From an uncultured Acidimicrobiaceae bacterium (GTDB taxonomy: Bacteria > Actinomycetota > Acidimicrobiia > Acidimicrobiales > Ilumatobacteraceae), in assembly GCA_903919455.1 (NCBI GenBank), contig CAIXIJ010000019.1, forward strand, positions 1 through 64,000: a stretch of DNA of 64,000 bases, read 5' to 3'. Positions 32,469 to 41,802 of the stretch are shown piece by piece. The notes under the pieces are model-generated. The model saw only the letters and a program-made list of their open reading frames with translations. It searched no databases and was not told the origin of the DNA. Every line of letters begins with the position of its first letter. The first letter of the stretch is position 1. Both the position numbers and the translations under genes were made by a program.

Positions 32469-33584
32469 ATGACCACCCTCTCACGCACCGGGCTCGACGC
32501 CCTGTACCACCGCATCCAGCAGGAGGTCGACCACGGTCACGTCGCCTCGGCACAGGTGGCGATCGGTCTCGGCGGTGAAGTGGTGGCAGCACGCTCGTTC
32601 GGTATGGCGCACGACGACACACGCTTCGTGATCTTCTCCTCCACCAAGGCGCTCGTGGCGATGGCACTCCTCCCCCACTTCGCCGATGGCACGCTGCAAC
32701 TCACCAGCCCGGTGGCGAAGTACATCCCAGCGTTCGGTCACCACGGCAAGGCCGATGTCACCGTGTTGCAGTTGCTCACCATGCAGGGAGGTTTCCCCCA
32801 GGCCCCCATCGGCCCCGACCACTGGGGCACCAGCGAGGGACGACGTGCTGCGTTCGCCGAGTGGCACCTGGACTGGCCAGCTGGCACGCGCACGGAGTAC
32901 CACCCGGTTGCGGCGCACTGGGTGATCGCCGAACTGCTGCAGTCGCTCAACGAGCGCTCGTACATCGATGTGGTGCACGAGCGCGTCGCGAACCCAGCCG
33001 GGGTGCCTGCCGTGCTCGGCCCTCGCGCCGCGGCCAACACGCCAGCAGTCATTCGGCTTGCCGGCGAGTACCCCGCCGATCTCACCGCGCTGGAGGCCAC
33101 CTACGGCAGGGCCGAACTGGTGCCACAGGTCTCGGTGGGGCCCGAGATGCTGCTCTCGATGAACCACCCTCGGGTTCAGGAAGCCGGCATTCCCGGTGGC
33201 GGCGGCATCGCCCGAGCCATCGACATGGCTCGCATCTATCAGCATTTCATCCACAACTTCGATGGCACGCTGCCCGACGACTGGCTGGCCGACGCCGTCG
33301 GCACCATCCGTAACGGGAGCATCAGCGCCACCGACGGCGTGCCGGCAAACCGCACGATCGCTGGATACACGGCTGGCGCCGACGGTTATCACCTTCATCG
33401 CTGGATGCCCGACACGCCGCTGGCCTTCGGCCATGCCGGCGCCGGCGGGCAGTTGAACTGGGTCGACCCGGCGTCGGGCATCAGCTTCTCGTTCCTGCAC
33501 GACACGCTGCATCAGGACCCTCGCGCGGAGTTCCACCGCGCCGCCGAACTGCACCGCCTGCTGATGGACGCCCTCGATGCATGA
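32469..33584 (+). CDS. Beta-lactamase-related serine hydrolase
   Basis: The 371-aa protein is a class-C beta-lactamase/esterase EstB-type fold. SxxK is VIFSSTKALVAMAL (Ser nucleophile, Lys base); the second-motif Tyr is in TRTEYHPVAAHWV; the third motif, usually KTG or HxG, is FGHAGAGGQLNWVD. No signal peptide is evident, so it is cytosolic and more likely an esterase/transesterase than a beta-lactamase. Its end overlaps the rarD start by 8 nt, implying co-translation. Confidence 0.83.
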   Translation: MTTLSRTGLDALYHRIQQEVDHGHVASAQVAIGLGGEVVAARSFGMAHDDTRFVIFSSTKALVAMALLPHFADGTLQLTSPVAKYIPAFGHHGKADVTVLQLLTMQGGFPQAPIGPDHWGTSEGRRAAFAEWHLDWPAGTRTEYHPVAAHWVIAELLQSLNERSYIDVVHERVANPAGVPAVLGPRAAANTPAVIRLAGEYPADLTALEATYGRAELVPQVSVGPEMLLSMNHPRVQEAGIPGGGGIARAIDMARIYQHFIHNFDGTLPDDWLADAVGTIRNGSISATDGVPANRTIAGYTAGADGYHLHRWMPDTPLAFGHAGAGGQLNWVDPASGISFSFLHDTLHQDPRAEFHRAAELHRLLMDALDA

Positions 33585-34497
33585 TCCTGCTGAACGTCGC
33601 AAGGGCGTCATTGCCGGGCTCGCCGCCTACATCGTGTGGGGTCTACTCACCGTCTACTGGAAGCAACTGCATCACTTCGATGCCTTCGAACTGATCGGTT
33701 GGCGCATCAGCGCATCGGCTGTGGTGATGGCCGTCGTGCTCACGGTCACCAAACGATGGGGGCACCTCCGCGTGCTGCGCACCGACCGCCATCTGCTCGG
33801 CCGCGTGGTCATCGCTGCGCTCCTCCTGACGGTGAACTGGACGTCGTACGTGTGGGCCGTGGTGCACGACCACGTGTTGGAAACTGCGCTCGGCTACTTC
33901 ATCGCCCCCATCGGCACGGTGCTGGTCGGCGTGTTCGTGCTCGGCGAGCACCTGCGTAGCGCCCAGAAGATCTCGCTCGCCTTTGCCGTCGCTTCGGTTG
34001 CAGTGCTCACCTTCTCGTACGGCCGAGTGCCCTGGCTGGCACTGACGATTGCGGTGTCCTGGACCATCTACGGCTACCTCAAGAAGCAGGTACCGCTCAC
34101 CCCGGTGGAGAGCATGGCTGCCGAGTCGTTCATCCTGTTCATTCCGGCTGTCATCCTCGCCGTCGCTCTCGCCGGCCGCAGCGGCAGCATCCCGAGTTCC
34201 GCTTCCTCGACGGAACTCACCTACGCGCTGCTCACCGGCCTCGCCACCGTGGGACCGTTGATGCTGTTCGCCTATGCGGCGCAACGCATGCCGCTGAGCC
34301 TCATCGGGCCGATGCAATACATCGTGCCCACCATGAACTTCCTGCTCGGATGGCTGCTGTACGACGAGACGCTCACGCCATCGCGAGTGTTCGGTTTCGC
34401 TCTCGTCTGGATCGGGCTCGCTGTCCTCACCATCGACTCCGCACGCCGCATGCGAGCAACTCGCACCGCGCCGGCCGACGTGGCGATGGCGACCTGA
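33577..34497 (+). CDS. rarD: RarD-type EamA transporter
   Basis: The 306-aa protein has ten hydrophobic helices and the RarD-specific start KGVIAGLAAYIVWGLLTVYW, followed by FELIGWRISASAVVMAVVL and HVLETALGYFIAPIGTVLVG. These mark the RarD/chloramphenicol-sensitive branch of the drug/metabolite transporter superfamily. Substrate is unknown. ATG 33577 overlaps the hydrolase gene. Confidence 0.88.
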   Translation: MHDPAERRKGVIAGLAAYIVWGLLTVYWKQLHHFDAFELIGWRISASAVVMAVVLTVTKRWGHLRVLRTDRHLLGRVVIAALLLTVNWTSYVWAVVHDHVLETALGYFIAPIGTVLVGVFVLGEHLRSAQKISLAFAVASVAVLTFSYGRVPWLALTIAVSWTIYGYLKKQVPLTPVESMAAESFILFIPAVILAVALAGRSGSIPSSASSTELTYALLTGLATVGPLMLFAYAAQRMPLSLIGPMQYIVPTMNFLLGWLLYDETLTPSRVFGFALVWIGLAVLTIDSARRMRATRTAPADVAMAT

Positions 34498-34506
34498 CCG
34501 AAGCGA

Positions 34507-35343
34507 CTACCGACGCATCCCCGACGGGTCGATCGGCATTCCGAACCGAATGCGGTTGTGGGCGTGGCCGAGATGCTGCAACGAGAATGCAGCGCGGAAC
34601 GCGTTGAACTGACCCTGCGCGTCGAGCGTTTGGTTCACGCTCTCTTTCGCCAAGCGCAACGCGAACGAGGGACGCTGCGCAATGCGCGACGCCATCGCCA
34701 TGGCCGCGGGGCGAAGCTCCGACGACGGCACCACGTGGTTCACCATGCCCAGTCGGTGTGCATCCTGCGCCGTCACCCAGTCGCCGGTGAACAGCAACTC
34801 CTTGGCCTTGCGAGCGCCGAACTCCCACGGATGCGCGAAGTACTCCACGCCGTTCACGCCCATGCCCACCACCGGGTCGCTGAACAGTGCGTCGTCGGCG
34901 GCCAGAATGATGTCGGCTACCCACAGCAACATCAGCCCACCGGCGATGGTCTTGCCCTGTGCCGCAGCGATCATCGGCTTGGGGATGTTCCTCCACCGCC
35001 AGCACATCTGGAAGTACAGCTCTTCTTCCCATGCCATGTGACCCTCTTGCCCCTCGGCCGAGAAGCCACCATTGGGCGACACCAGGTCGAACTCCTTGAA
35101 GCTCTCGGTGTCGCGTAGGTCGTGACCGCTCGAGAAGTGCGGACCGTCGGCCTGCAGGACGATGACCTTCACATCGGTTCGGCGCGAGGCATCGTCGAAC
35201 GCGGCGTTGATCTCGTAGGTCATGCGCTTGTTCTGCGCGTTGCGGCTGTCGGGCCGGTCGAGGGTGACCACGGCAACGCCATGTTCGCCAGGCTCCACCA
35301 CTTCATAACGAATGGTCGACAGGTCGTCGAGTGACACGGACAT
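34507..35343 (-). CDS. Enoyl-CoA hydratase/isomerase (crotonase) family protein
   Basis: The 278-aa crotonase shows VAVVTLDRPDSRNAQNKRMT, the oxyanion-hole motifs GPHFSSGHDLRD and AAQGKTIAGGLMLLWVAD, and a longer insertion (SPNGGFSAEGQEGHMAWEEE) seen in actinobacterial paralogues. It lies downstream of livK on the same strand, but a strong hairpin separates them, so it may be partly independent of the liv operon. Precise acyl-CoA substrate unknown; branched-chain amino-acid catabolism is a reasonable link given the neighbour. Confidence 0.87.
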   Translation of the reverse strand: MSVSLDDLSTIRYEVVEPGEHGVAVVTLDRPDSRNAQNKRMTYEINAAFDDASRRTDVKVIVLQADGPHFSSGHDLRDTESFKEFDLVSPNGGFSAEGQEGHMAWEEELYFQMCWRWRNIPKPMIAAAQGKTIAGGLMLLWVADIILAADDALFSDPVVGMGVNGVEYFAHPWEFGARKAKELLFTGDWVTAQDAHRLGMVNHVVPSSELRPAAMAMASRIAQRPSFALRLAKESVNQTLDAQGQFNAFRAAFSLQHLGHAHNRIRFGMPIDPSGMRR

Positions 35344-35385
35344 GGCAACTCCTTCCCCGTGGCCGACTCTAACCCCGGAACGCGA

Positions 35386-35413
35386 ACGGGCCCGCCCCGA
35401 AAGGCGGGCCCGT
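35386..35413 (-). terminator. Hairpin terminator or attenuator after livK
   Basis: ACGGGCCCGCC / GGCGGGCCCGT form a perfect 11-bp stem around CCGAAA. It lies 22 nt after the livK stop and 42 nt before the next start on that strand; no U-tract follows, as is usual in high-GC actinobacteria. Confidence 0.75.
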
Positions 35414-35435
35414 CAACGACGTGTGATCGCCGAGA

Positions 35436-36830
35436 TCAGCTCTCGAACTCGGTGATCAACGAACCGATGTCGGTGAACGTGGCGGTGTCGGCGTCGTACT
35501 GCAGCACCTGCAGCGACTGAGCGAGGAACGGGTCCTCTTCGCCGGAGCTCTTGTCGACCACGCCATCACGGGCGAGCATCGGGGTGAAGGTGAAGTTGCG
35601 AGCCGCATTGATGATCGAGGCCCGGCTGAGACCTTCGGGCGACTCCGCAGCCTGCTTCAGAATGGCAACCGTGGCTTCAGCCGTGGTCCAGCCCGCCGAT
35701 GCCGTGGTGGCGATCTCCGACAGCTGCTGAGCCTCCATGAACGCGAGGTACTCCTTCACGTTCGGGTTCTCGGCGTTCGCCGGGGCCGCAACGTCGACCA
35801 GGTTGTTCGACGTGTAGAGGCCATCGGCTGCGGCGCCGGCGGCACCCAGGATGAGGCTGCTGGCGCAGGTGTTGGTGATGAACGTGGCCGGCTTCCAGTC
35901 CGGGTTCTGCGCCTTGGCGTCGGCGAGCGCACCGAGGAAGGTGACGCATCCAGCGCCCAGCGGCACCGCCATCACCACATCGGGCTTCTCGGCAGCGATG
36001 CTGGTGATCTGCGACACCGGCGGGGCCGGGTCCTCGGCCTCGATGGTCTGCTCGTCGACGATGGTGAGGTTGTAGTCGGGAGCGAGTTCCTTGAACGCAT
36101 CGGCGTAGACCTGGCCGAACTCATTGTTCACGTAGAACATGGCCACGTTGGCGCCATCGGGATACATCTCGGCGAGCTGCTTGGCGTACACCTTGGACTC
36201 CACGGTGTACGGCACGAGGATGCCGGTGGTCCACGGGTAGTCGGCCACCTCACCCCACGCCGGAGAACCGGTGAGCGCGTTGAGCTGAGGAATGCATTCC
36301 TCGTTCAGCGTGTCGCGCACCGCACCGTTGTTGGGCGAGCCGATGATGCCGGCGAACAGGTTCACGCCCGCATCGATCTGCTTCGACACTGCGCCGGGCG
36401 TGAGGTCCTTGTTGTACTGATCGTCCTCGATGGTTGCTTCGATGGTGATGTCGCCAAGCAACTTCTTCTCGTTGGCGTACTTGATGTAGGCCTCGAAGCC
36501 ACCCTTCACCGGGGCGAACGCCGCAGCGGCGATACCACCCGACAACGGCATGGCCGAGCCGATCTTCACGGTGCCCGTGATGGGCGCCTCAGCAGCGGCC
36601 GGGTCGATGCATCCGGAGGTGTCGACCGCCCAGCCAGTGGCGGCGGCGGTGGTCTCGGGCGCAGCGGTGGTCTCCACCACCGCTGCCGTGGTCTCGCTGC
36701 CGGACGTGTCGGCCGTGGTGGATGCAGTGGTGCCATTGGTGGTGGAGCCGTCGCTGCTGCATGCAGCGATCAAGAGCGTGCCGGCGGCGAGTGCCGCTGC
36801 CATCAAGCGCACGGATGAGCCTTGCTTCAT
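35436..36830 (-). CDS. livK: Branched-chain amino-acid ABC transporter substrate-binding lipoprotein
   Basis: The 464-aa periplasmic-binding protein (type 1 fold) has a lipoprotein signal peptide ending in LLIAACSS, a Ser/Thr/Ala-rich spacer (about 22-65) and the LivK-type domain (VKIGSAMPLSGGIAAAAFAP ... AEKPDVVMAVPLGAGCVTFL). ATG 36830 is the start that places the signal peptide at the N-terminus, with a GGGGAAA-like site upstream. It is the last of five liv genes (livG-F-H-M-K), an arrangement complete for uptake of Leu/Ile/Val, urea or related amides; the ligand cannot be fixed. Confidence 0.9.
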   Translation of the reverse strand: MKQGSSVRLMAAALAAGTLLIAACSSDGSTTNGTTASTTADTSGSETTAAVVETTAAPETTAAATGWAVDTSGCIDPAAAEAPITGTVKIGSAMPLSGGIAAAAFAPVKGGFEAYIKYANEKKLLGDITIEATIEDDQYNKDLTPGAVSKQIDAGVNLFAGIIGSPNNGAVRDTLNEECIPQLNALTGSPAWGEVADYPWTTGILVPYTVESKVYAKQLAEMYPDGANVAMFYVNNEFGQVYADAFKELAPDYNLTIVDEQTIEAEDPAPPVSQITSIAAEKPDVVMAVPLGAGCVTFLGALADAKAQNPDWKPATFITNTCASSLILGAAGAAADGLYTSNNLVDVAAPANAENPNVKEYLAFMEAQQLSEIATTASAGWTTAEATVAILKQAAESPEGLSRASIINAARNFTFTPMLARDGVVDKSSGEEDPFLAQSLQVLQYDADTATFTDIGSLITEFES

Positions 36831-36861
36831 CGCGTTTCCCCTTTTCTTGTGGGTATGTGGT

Positions 36862-38010
36862 TCAGGCCTCTGCGGGGGCAGTGGCCGGTGCATCGATGGT
36901 ACCCGTGCCTGCAGGGCGGGGCACAACCTTCACGAAGCGACCAATGACCCGGTGCCACATACCGACGATGCCGAATGGCGCCACGAACATCAGCGCAATC
37001 AACACGACAGCGAAGATGCCCGAGCCGGGCGGCGTATGCGACCAGCCGAAGAACGGTCGCAGCACCGCCGGGATGGCCTCCTTGTCGCTCCAGTCGCCGG
37101 TGCGATCGGTGACGAACACGTAGAGGGCGGACCCGATAATGGGGCCCCACAACGAGCCAGCACCGCCCACCACCATCACGATGAGGAACGTGATAGCACC
37201 CAGCACCGTGAGGTTCGTGGAGTCGGGTGTGACGTTGCCGGTGCGGATGGCCGAGAGGCAACCGGGCAACGAGCACAACGCCGCCGACAGCCCGAACGCC
37301 AGGCCCTTGGTGACGGCCAGATTCACGCCCATCACCGCGGCCGCGGTTTCGTTGTCGCGGATGGCGATCAACGAACGGCCTGCACGACTCTTCACCACAC
37401 CGCGGCACACGACGTACACGATGATCACGATGATCATGGCAATCCAGTAGAGGAACGGCTTCACGTTCTCGCCGCGAAGGTTCCCCCACGGGTTCCAGCC
37501 GAATATCTCATAGGTGGGGTTCTTCTTGGTGAACTTGAAGCCGGTCTTGTCGAGGCCTCGGGCACCACCCGTGAGCCATTCCATCTTCGGGGCTTTGATC
37601 AACTGAGGGAACACCAGACCCAACGACAGCGTGACCAGCGCGAGGTACACACCCTTGATGCGCAGCGCCGGTAGCGACACGAGCGCACCCACAACGAACG
37701 CCACCACGAACGCCACCGCGAGCGTCTGGAACGGGCTCCACCCGTACTTCGAGACAAGGATGCCAGTGGTGTAAGCGCCGATACCGAAGAAGGCAGAGTG
37801 GCCGATGGAGATCTGGCCGGTGTAGCCCAGCAGCAGGTTCAAGGCCATCGCCGCTGCCATCAGAGTGAGCGCGGTGATGCACGTGTCGATGACGCCGTTG
37901 CTGGCCTGGGTGGGAATCCAGAACATCAGGTACACGAGCACAGCCCCAGCAGCCAGCCGAAGCGCCCAACTGCCAGGCCCGCCCGAGCGGAGAGTGAACG
38001 GCACGCTCAT
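36862..38010 (-). CDS. livM: Branched-chain amino-acid ABC transporter permease LivM
   Basis: The 382-aa permease has about 9-10 transmembrane helices and the family core LLLGYTGQISIGHSAFFGIG, ALRIKGVYLALVTLSLGLVF and the EAA-like loop AIRDNETAAAVMGVNLAVTK. ATG 38010 overlaps the livH stop (ATGA) and starts the homology; the longer frame is antisense-side read-through of livH. It pairs with LivH in the membrane. Confidence 0.92.
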   Translation of the reverse strand: MSVPFTLRSGGPGSWALRLAAGAVLVYLMFWIPTQASNGVIDTCITALTLMAAAMALNLLLGYTGQISIGHSAFFGIGAYTTGILVSKYGWSPFQTLAVAFVVAFVVGALVSLPALRIKGVYLALVTLSLGLVFPQLIKAPKMEWLTGGARGLDKTGFKFTKKNPTYEIFGWNPWGNLRGENVKPFLYWIAMIIVIIVYVVCRGVVKSRAGRSLIAIRDNETAAAVMGVNLAVTKGLAFGLSAALCSLPGCLSAIRTGNVTPDSTNLTVLGAITFLIVMVVGGAGSLWGPIIGSALYVFVTDRTGDWSDKEAIPAVLRPFFGWSHTPPGSGIFAVVLIALMFVAPFGIVGMWHRVIGRFVKVVPRPAGTGTIDAPATAPAEA

Positions 38011-38933
38011 ACTCGTTCCACCTTGGCGGTGCCGAACAGGCCTGAGGGTTTCACGAGGAGCACCACGACGATGACGACGAAGGCCACACCCACCTTCAGT
38101 TGCTGACCCACCCATTCATCGGCGTAGCCGGCCGCCATGTTCTCGATGACACCGATGATGAGACCACCGAGCACGGCGCCCCCGGGGCTGTCGAACCCGC
38201 CCAGGGTGGCTGCCGCCGAGCCATAGATGAACACGGTGAACATGAGTGTGAGATTCACGTTGTGGTTGATGCCAGCAAACACCACGCCGCCGAGCGCACC
38301 GATGGCGGTGGCGATGCCCCAACTGACCATCAGCACCATGTTCGTGCGAATGCCCACCAGTTTTGCGCTCTCGGCATTACTGGCAACCGCGTTCATCGCC
38401 AAGCCGAGCTTGGTTTTGTTGAACAGAAGGAACAGCACGCCGGTGAGCGCGAGCACCAGCACGAACACACCGACCGACTGCAACTTGATGTCGGCACCGA
38501 AGATGGTGATGAAGTCGGTGTCCTTGCTCGGGAACAGGCTGGGAAACTGCTGCTGCACACTGCCGACGCCGCTGTTCGGCAACGGTTGGTCGCGCCAGAT
38601 CGCGCCATCGAGCCAGTTGAGGAACTGGAACAGACCCAGCGTCACGATGAAGACGGCAAACGGCGATTTCTTGGCAACCGGCCGAATCAGCGCCACCTCG
38701 GTGACGGCACCGAGCGCGAAGCCCACGATCATGCCGATGGGCAGCGCCAGGCCGATGGGAATACCCCACTCGCCGCACTGGTAGACGACGTAGGTGCAGA
38801 ACAGCGCCATTTCACCCTGAGCAAAGTTCAGGTGGCCGGTACCGCGGTAGATGATCACCAGGCCCAGTGCCATCAGCGCATACACGCTGCCCTGGCTGAG
38901 ACCGTCGGCCAAACGTTGCAGGAACAGTTCCAT
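38007..38933 (-). CDS. livH: Branched-chain amino-acid ABC transporter permease LivH
   Basis: The 308-aa permease begins LADGLSQGSVYALMALGLVI, followed by YRGTGHLNFAQGEMALFCTY and the cytoplasmic coupling loop LAMNAVASNAESAKLVGIRT. The start ATG overlaps the livF stop by 1 nt (TGATG), and its stop overlaps livM. With LivM it forms the transmembrane pore. Confidence 0.93.
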   Translation of the reverse strand: MELFLQRLADGLSQGSVYALMALGLVIIYRGTGHLNFAQGEMALFCTYVVYQCGEWGIPIGLALPIGMIVGFALGAVTEVALIRPVAKKSPFAVFIVTLGLFQFLNWLDGAIWRDQPLPNSGVGSVQQQFPSLFPSKDTDFITIFGADIKLQSVGVFVLVLALTGVLFLLFNKTKLGLAMNAVASNAESAKLVGIRTNMVLMVSWGIATAIGALGGVVFAGINHNVNLTLMFTVFIYGSAAATLGGFDSPGGAVLGGLIIGVIENMAAGYADEWVGQQLKVGVAFVVIVVVLLVKPSGLFGTAKVERV

Positions 38934-39646
38934 CAGAACCCCAGGTACGCCTTGCGGATGGTGTCGTCCGCGCTGAGTTCGGCTGCAGAACCAGAGGCCA
39001 CGATGCGCCCCGTCTCGAGGAGGTACACCCGGCTGGCCATATGCATGGCCAGGTTGGCGTTCTGTTCCACCAGCAGCACCGAGAGACCTTCCTCCCTGTT
39101 CAGTCGTTCGATCACTTCGAACAACTCTTTCGTGATCAACGGCGCCAGGCCAAGGCTGGGCTCGTCGCAGAGCAACAGTTTCGGGCGACTCATCAAGGCT
39201 CGGGCGATTGCCAACATCTGTTGCTCACCACCGCTGAGGCTGCCCGCACGCTGCGACCGACGCTCGGCGAGGCGCGGGAACTGCTCGAACCAGCGCTGCA
39301 GATCGGCAGCGACGGCACCTGCACCATCCCTGCGAGTGATGGCACCAGCACGAAGGTTGTCTTCCACTGACAACTCGGGGAAGGTGCCGCGCCCCTGAGG
39401 CACCTGCGCCACGCCGTGCCGCACGATGGCATCGGGCGATGTGCGACTGATGTCGTGCCCGTCGAACTCCACCGCACCGCTGCGAGGGATGGTGCCGCTG
39501 ACGGCCCGCATCGTGGTGGTCTTGCCTGCGCCGTTCGCGCCGAGAATCACCACGATCTCGCCCTCGTTCACCTCGAGGTCGATCCCGTTCAGCACCGTCA
39601 CCGGCCCGTAGCCGGCGGTGAGACCGTGCGCCCGCAACAGGCTCAT
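38933..39646 (-). CDS. livF: Branched-chain amino-acid ABC transporter ATPase LivF
   Basis: The 237-aa ATPase has Walker A VILGANGAGKTTTMRAVSG, signature RAGSLSGGEQQMLAIARALM and Walker B KLLLCDEPSLGLAPLI. The stretch HGVAQVPQGRGTFPELSVED is typical of LivF. ATG 39646 overlaps the livG stop (ATGA). It heterodimerises with LivG to power uptake. Confidence 0.94.
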   Translation of the reverse strand: MSLLRAHGLTAGYGPVTVLNGIDLEVNEGEIVVILGANGAGKTTTMRAVSGTIPRSGAVEFDGHDISRTSPDAIVRHGVAQVPQGRGTFPELSVEDNLRAGAITRRDGAGAVAADLQRWFEQFPRLAERRSQRAGSLSGGEQQMLAIARALMSRPKLLLCDEPSLGLAPLITKELFEVIERLNREEGLSVLLVEQNANLAMHMASRVYLLETGRIVASGSAAELSADDTIRKAYLGF

Positions 39647-40404
39647 GACGTGCTCCCGAGGTACGCCTCGATCACGTGCGGGTCGTTCTGCACCTCGGCA
39701 GGCGTACCGTCGGCGATCTTGCGCCCGAACTCCATCGCCACCACGCGGTCGCTGATGGTCATCACCATGCTCATGTGGTGCTCCACCAACAGCACGGTGA
39801 GGTTGAACTGGTCGCGAATGTGCCGGATGGTGTCGCCGAGTTCGTCCACCTCGCCGTGGGCCAGGCCGCTGGCCGGTTCGTCCATCAGCAGGAAGGTGGG
39901 CTTGGCAGCCAACGCCCGTGCGATCTCCAACCGCTTCAGCGTGCCGAATGGAAGGCCCGCAGCCGGGCGAAATGCGAGGTCGCCGAGGCCCAACTCCTGC
40001 AGCAGATCGCCAGCGAAGTCGCGCGTGCGGCGATTGTCCTTTGCAGCACCGAGCCGGAAGATGCCCCGAGCGAACCCCACCTTGCCCTGGCTGTGAGCGC
40101 CCACCATCACGTTTTCCAGCAGTGTCATCGTGGGGAACAACGCGAGGTTCTGGAAGGTGCGGGCAATGCCGAGCGACGCAATGCCGTGCGCCGGCACCGT
40201 CAGTAGTTCGCGGTCGCGGAAGCGCACCGACCCGCCGCTGGGCTGATAGATCCGGCTGACCACGTTGAACATGGTGGTCTTACCCGCCCCGTTCGGCCCG
40301 ATGAGTCCGCAGATGTGGCCCTCCTCAATGCTGAAACTCAGTCGGTCGAGCGCCACGATGCCGCCGAAACGCACCGTCACGTTGTTCACATCGAGCAACA
40401 CCAC
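39643..40404 (-). CDS. livG: Branched-chain amino-acid ABC transporter ATPase LivG
   Basis: The 253-aa ATPase carries Walker A CGLIGPNGAGKTTMFNVVS, the LivG stretch GIARTFQNLALFPTMTLLEN, a degenerate signature (GLPFGTLKRLEIARALAAKP, in place of LSGGQ) and Walker B TFLLMDEPASGLAHGEV. GTG 40404 is chosen because AGAGGAG lies about 10 nt upstream and homology begins right after; the ORF extends 22 codons further without support. It is the promoter-proximal gene of the liv operon. The promoter is probably in the short spacer shared with the divergent acyl-CoA dehydrogenase. Confidence 0.92.
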   Translation of the reverse strand: MVLLDVNNVTVRFGGIVALDRLSFSIEEGHICGLIGPNGAGKTTMFNVVSRIYQPSGGSVRFRDRELLTVPAHGIASLGIARTFQNLALFPTMTLLENVMVGAHSQGKVGFARGIFRLGAAKDNRRTRDFAGDLLQELGLGDLAFRPAAGLPFGTLKRLEIARALAAKPTFLLMDEPASGLAHGEVDELGDTIRHIRDQFNLTVLLVEHHMSMVMTISDRVVAMEFGRKIADGTPAEVQNDPHVIEAYLGSTS

Positions 40405-40501
40405 GCGATCGGACTCCTCTTGTCGTCGCCGAGCGACCCAACGGTAGCCGGTGGCCGCGAGCGTGCACACGTCTGGTCCGACAGCGAGACCAGCAGTGAC
40501 C

Positions 40502-40507
40502 TAGCGT
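40502..40507 (+). promoter_or_regulatory. -10 box TAGCGT for the acyl-CoA dehydrogenase gene
   Basis: TAGCGT ends 8 nt before ATG 40516; the start has no Shine-Dalgarno. Confidence 0.5.
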
Positions 40508-40515
40508 CAACGCTA

Positions 40516-41802
40516 ATGAGTTCGACCCTGGACCTCGAACAGTTCCGCGCCGCAGCGCGATCGTGGCTGCAGTCCAACGCCGAGCCTCGCGCTGCGGCGG
40601 CGAGCGCCGATGAGCCGCGCGTCGCCTGGGGTTCGGGCAGCGACAACGTGGCGGTCTTCCACGATGTGTCCGAGGCCGAAGAACGTGCCCGACTCGATGC
40701 CTGCCAGCAATGGCAGCGGGCAAAGTTCGACGCGGGTTACGCGATGCTGAACTGGCCGGAGGCCCTGGGCGGTCGCGGCCTGCCGAACAGCTACCTGCGC
40801 GCCTACAACACCGAGGAAGCTCGTTTCGAAGTGCCAGGGGCCGGCGAACTGCCTCCCACCTCGATGGGGTTGATCGCCCCCACCATCGCCGCGTACGGCA
40901 CCCCCGAGCAGCAGGAGCGATTCATCCGGCCACTGCTCCGCCAGGACGAGTACGGCTGTCAGTTGTTCAGCGAGCCGTCAGCCGGCAGCGACCTCGCCTC
41001 GCTTGCCACCCGAGCCGAGCGCGACGGCGACGAGTGGGTGCTGGATGGCCAGAAGGTGTGGACATCGGGGGCGCGTTTCGCGCAATGGGGTCTGGCCATC
41101 GTGCGCACCGATACCAGCGTGCCGAAGCACAAAGGCCTTACGGCATTCATGGTGCCGCTCGACGCAGCCGGCGTGGAAGTGCGTCCCATCCGCCAGATGA
41201 GCGGCGGCGCGAACTTCAACGAAGTGTTCCTCACCGGAGTGCGTCTCGCCGACGATCTTCGCCTCGGCCCCGTGGGCGAGGGTTGGCGAGTGGCCCTCAC
41301 GTGTCTCGGTTTCGAGCGCGACCATTCAGGTGGCGGCGGGGGTGGCGCGGTGGGTGGCACCTATCACCACGTAGTCGCAGCAGCGGCCCATTTCGGGCTC
41401 ACGAACTCCCCCACCGTGCGCCAGAGCCTCGCCGACCTCTACGTCCATCAGCGGGTGGCGCAGTTCACCAATCGTCGAGCCGCAGCCCGCTTGAAGGCCG
41501 GCCAGACACCGGGGCCGGAGGGCTCACTCGGCAAGCTGATGTGGACAGCCAACATGGCGCGCATCTCCGACGCCATCAGCACCATTCTCGGGGCCCGCCT
41601 GGTGGCCGACACCGGCGAGTGGGGCACCTTCGCCTGGGGCGAGCATGTGCTGGGTGCGCCCGGCTACCGCATCGCCGGGGGCAGCGACGAGATCCAGCGC
41701 AACATCATCGGCGAGCGCGTGCTCGGCCTGCCTGCCGAGCCACGCATCGGCAAAGACCTGAGCTTCGACGAAGCCCAACGCATCACTCGGGGGCTGCGAT
41801 GA
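40516..41802 (+). CDS. Acyl-CoA dehydrogenase family protein
   Basis: The 428-aa flavoprotein has the N-terminal helical domain (LNWPEALGGRGLPNSYLRAY), beta-domain motifs QLFSEPSAGSDLASLATRAE and WVLDGQKVWTSGARFAQWGL, and the C-terminal IAGGSDEIQRNIIGERVLGL. It would dehydrogenate an acyl-CoA at C2-C3 with electrons passed to ETF. A Gly-rich insert (GGGGGGAVGG) lies in the loop before the C-terminal bundle, and the catalytic base is not obvious, so the substrate is open. It is coupled to the next gene by an ATGA overlap. Confidence 0.9.
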   Translation: MSSTLDLEQFRAAARSWLQSNAEPRAAAASADEPRVAWGSGSDNVAVFHDVSEAEERARLDACQQWQRAKFDAGYAMLNWPEALGGRGLPNSYLRAYNTEEARFEVPGAGELPPTSMGLIAPTIAAYGTPEQQERFIRPLLRQDEYGCQLFSEPSAGSDLASLATRAERDGDEWVLDGQKVWTSGARFAQWGLAIVRTDTSVPKHKGLTAFMVPLDAAGVEVRPIRQMSGGANFNEVFLTGVRLADDLRLGPVGEGWRVALTCLGFERDHSGGGGGGAVGGTYHHVVAAAAHFGLTNSPTVRQSLADLYVHQRVAQFTNRRAAARLKAGQTPGPEGSLGKLMWTANMARISDAISTILGARLVADTGEWGTFAWGEHVLGAPGYRIAGGSDEIQRNIIGERVLGLPAEPRIGKDLSFDEAQRITRGLR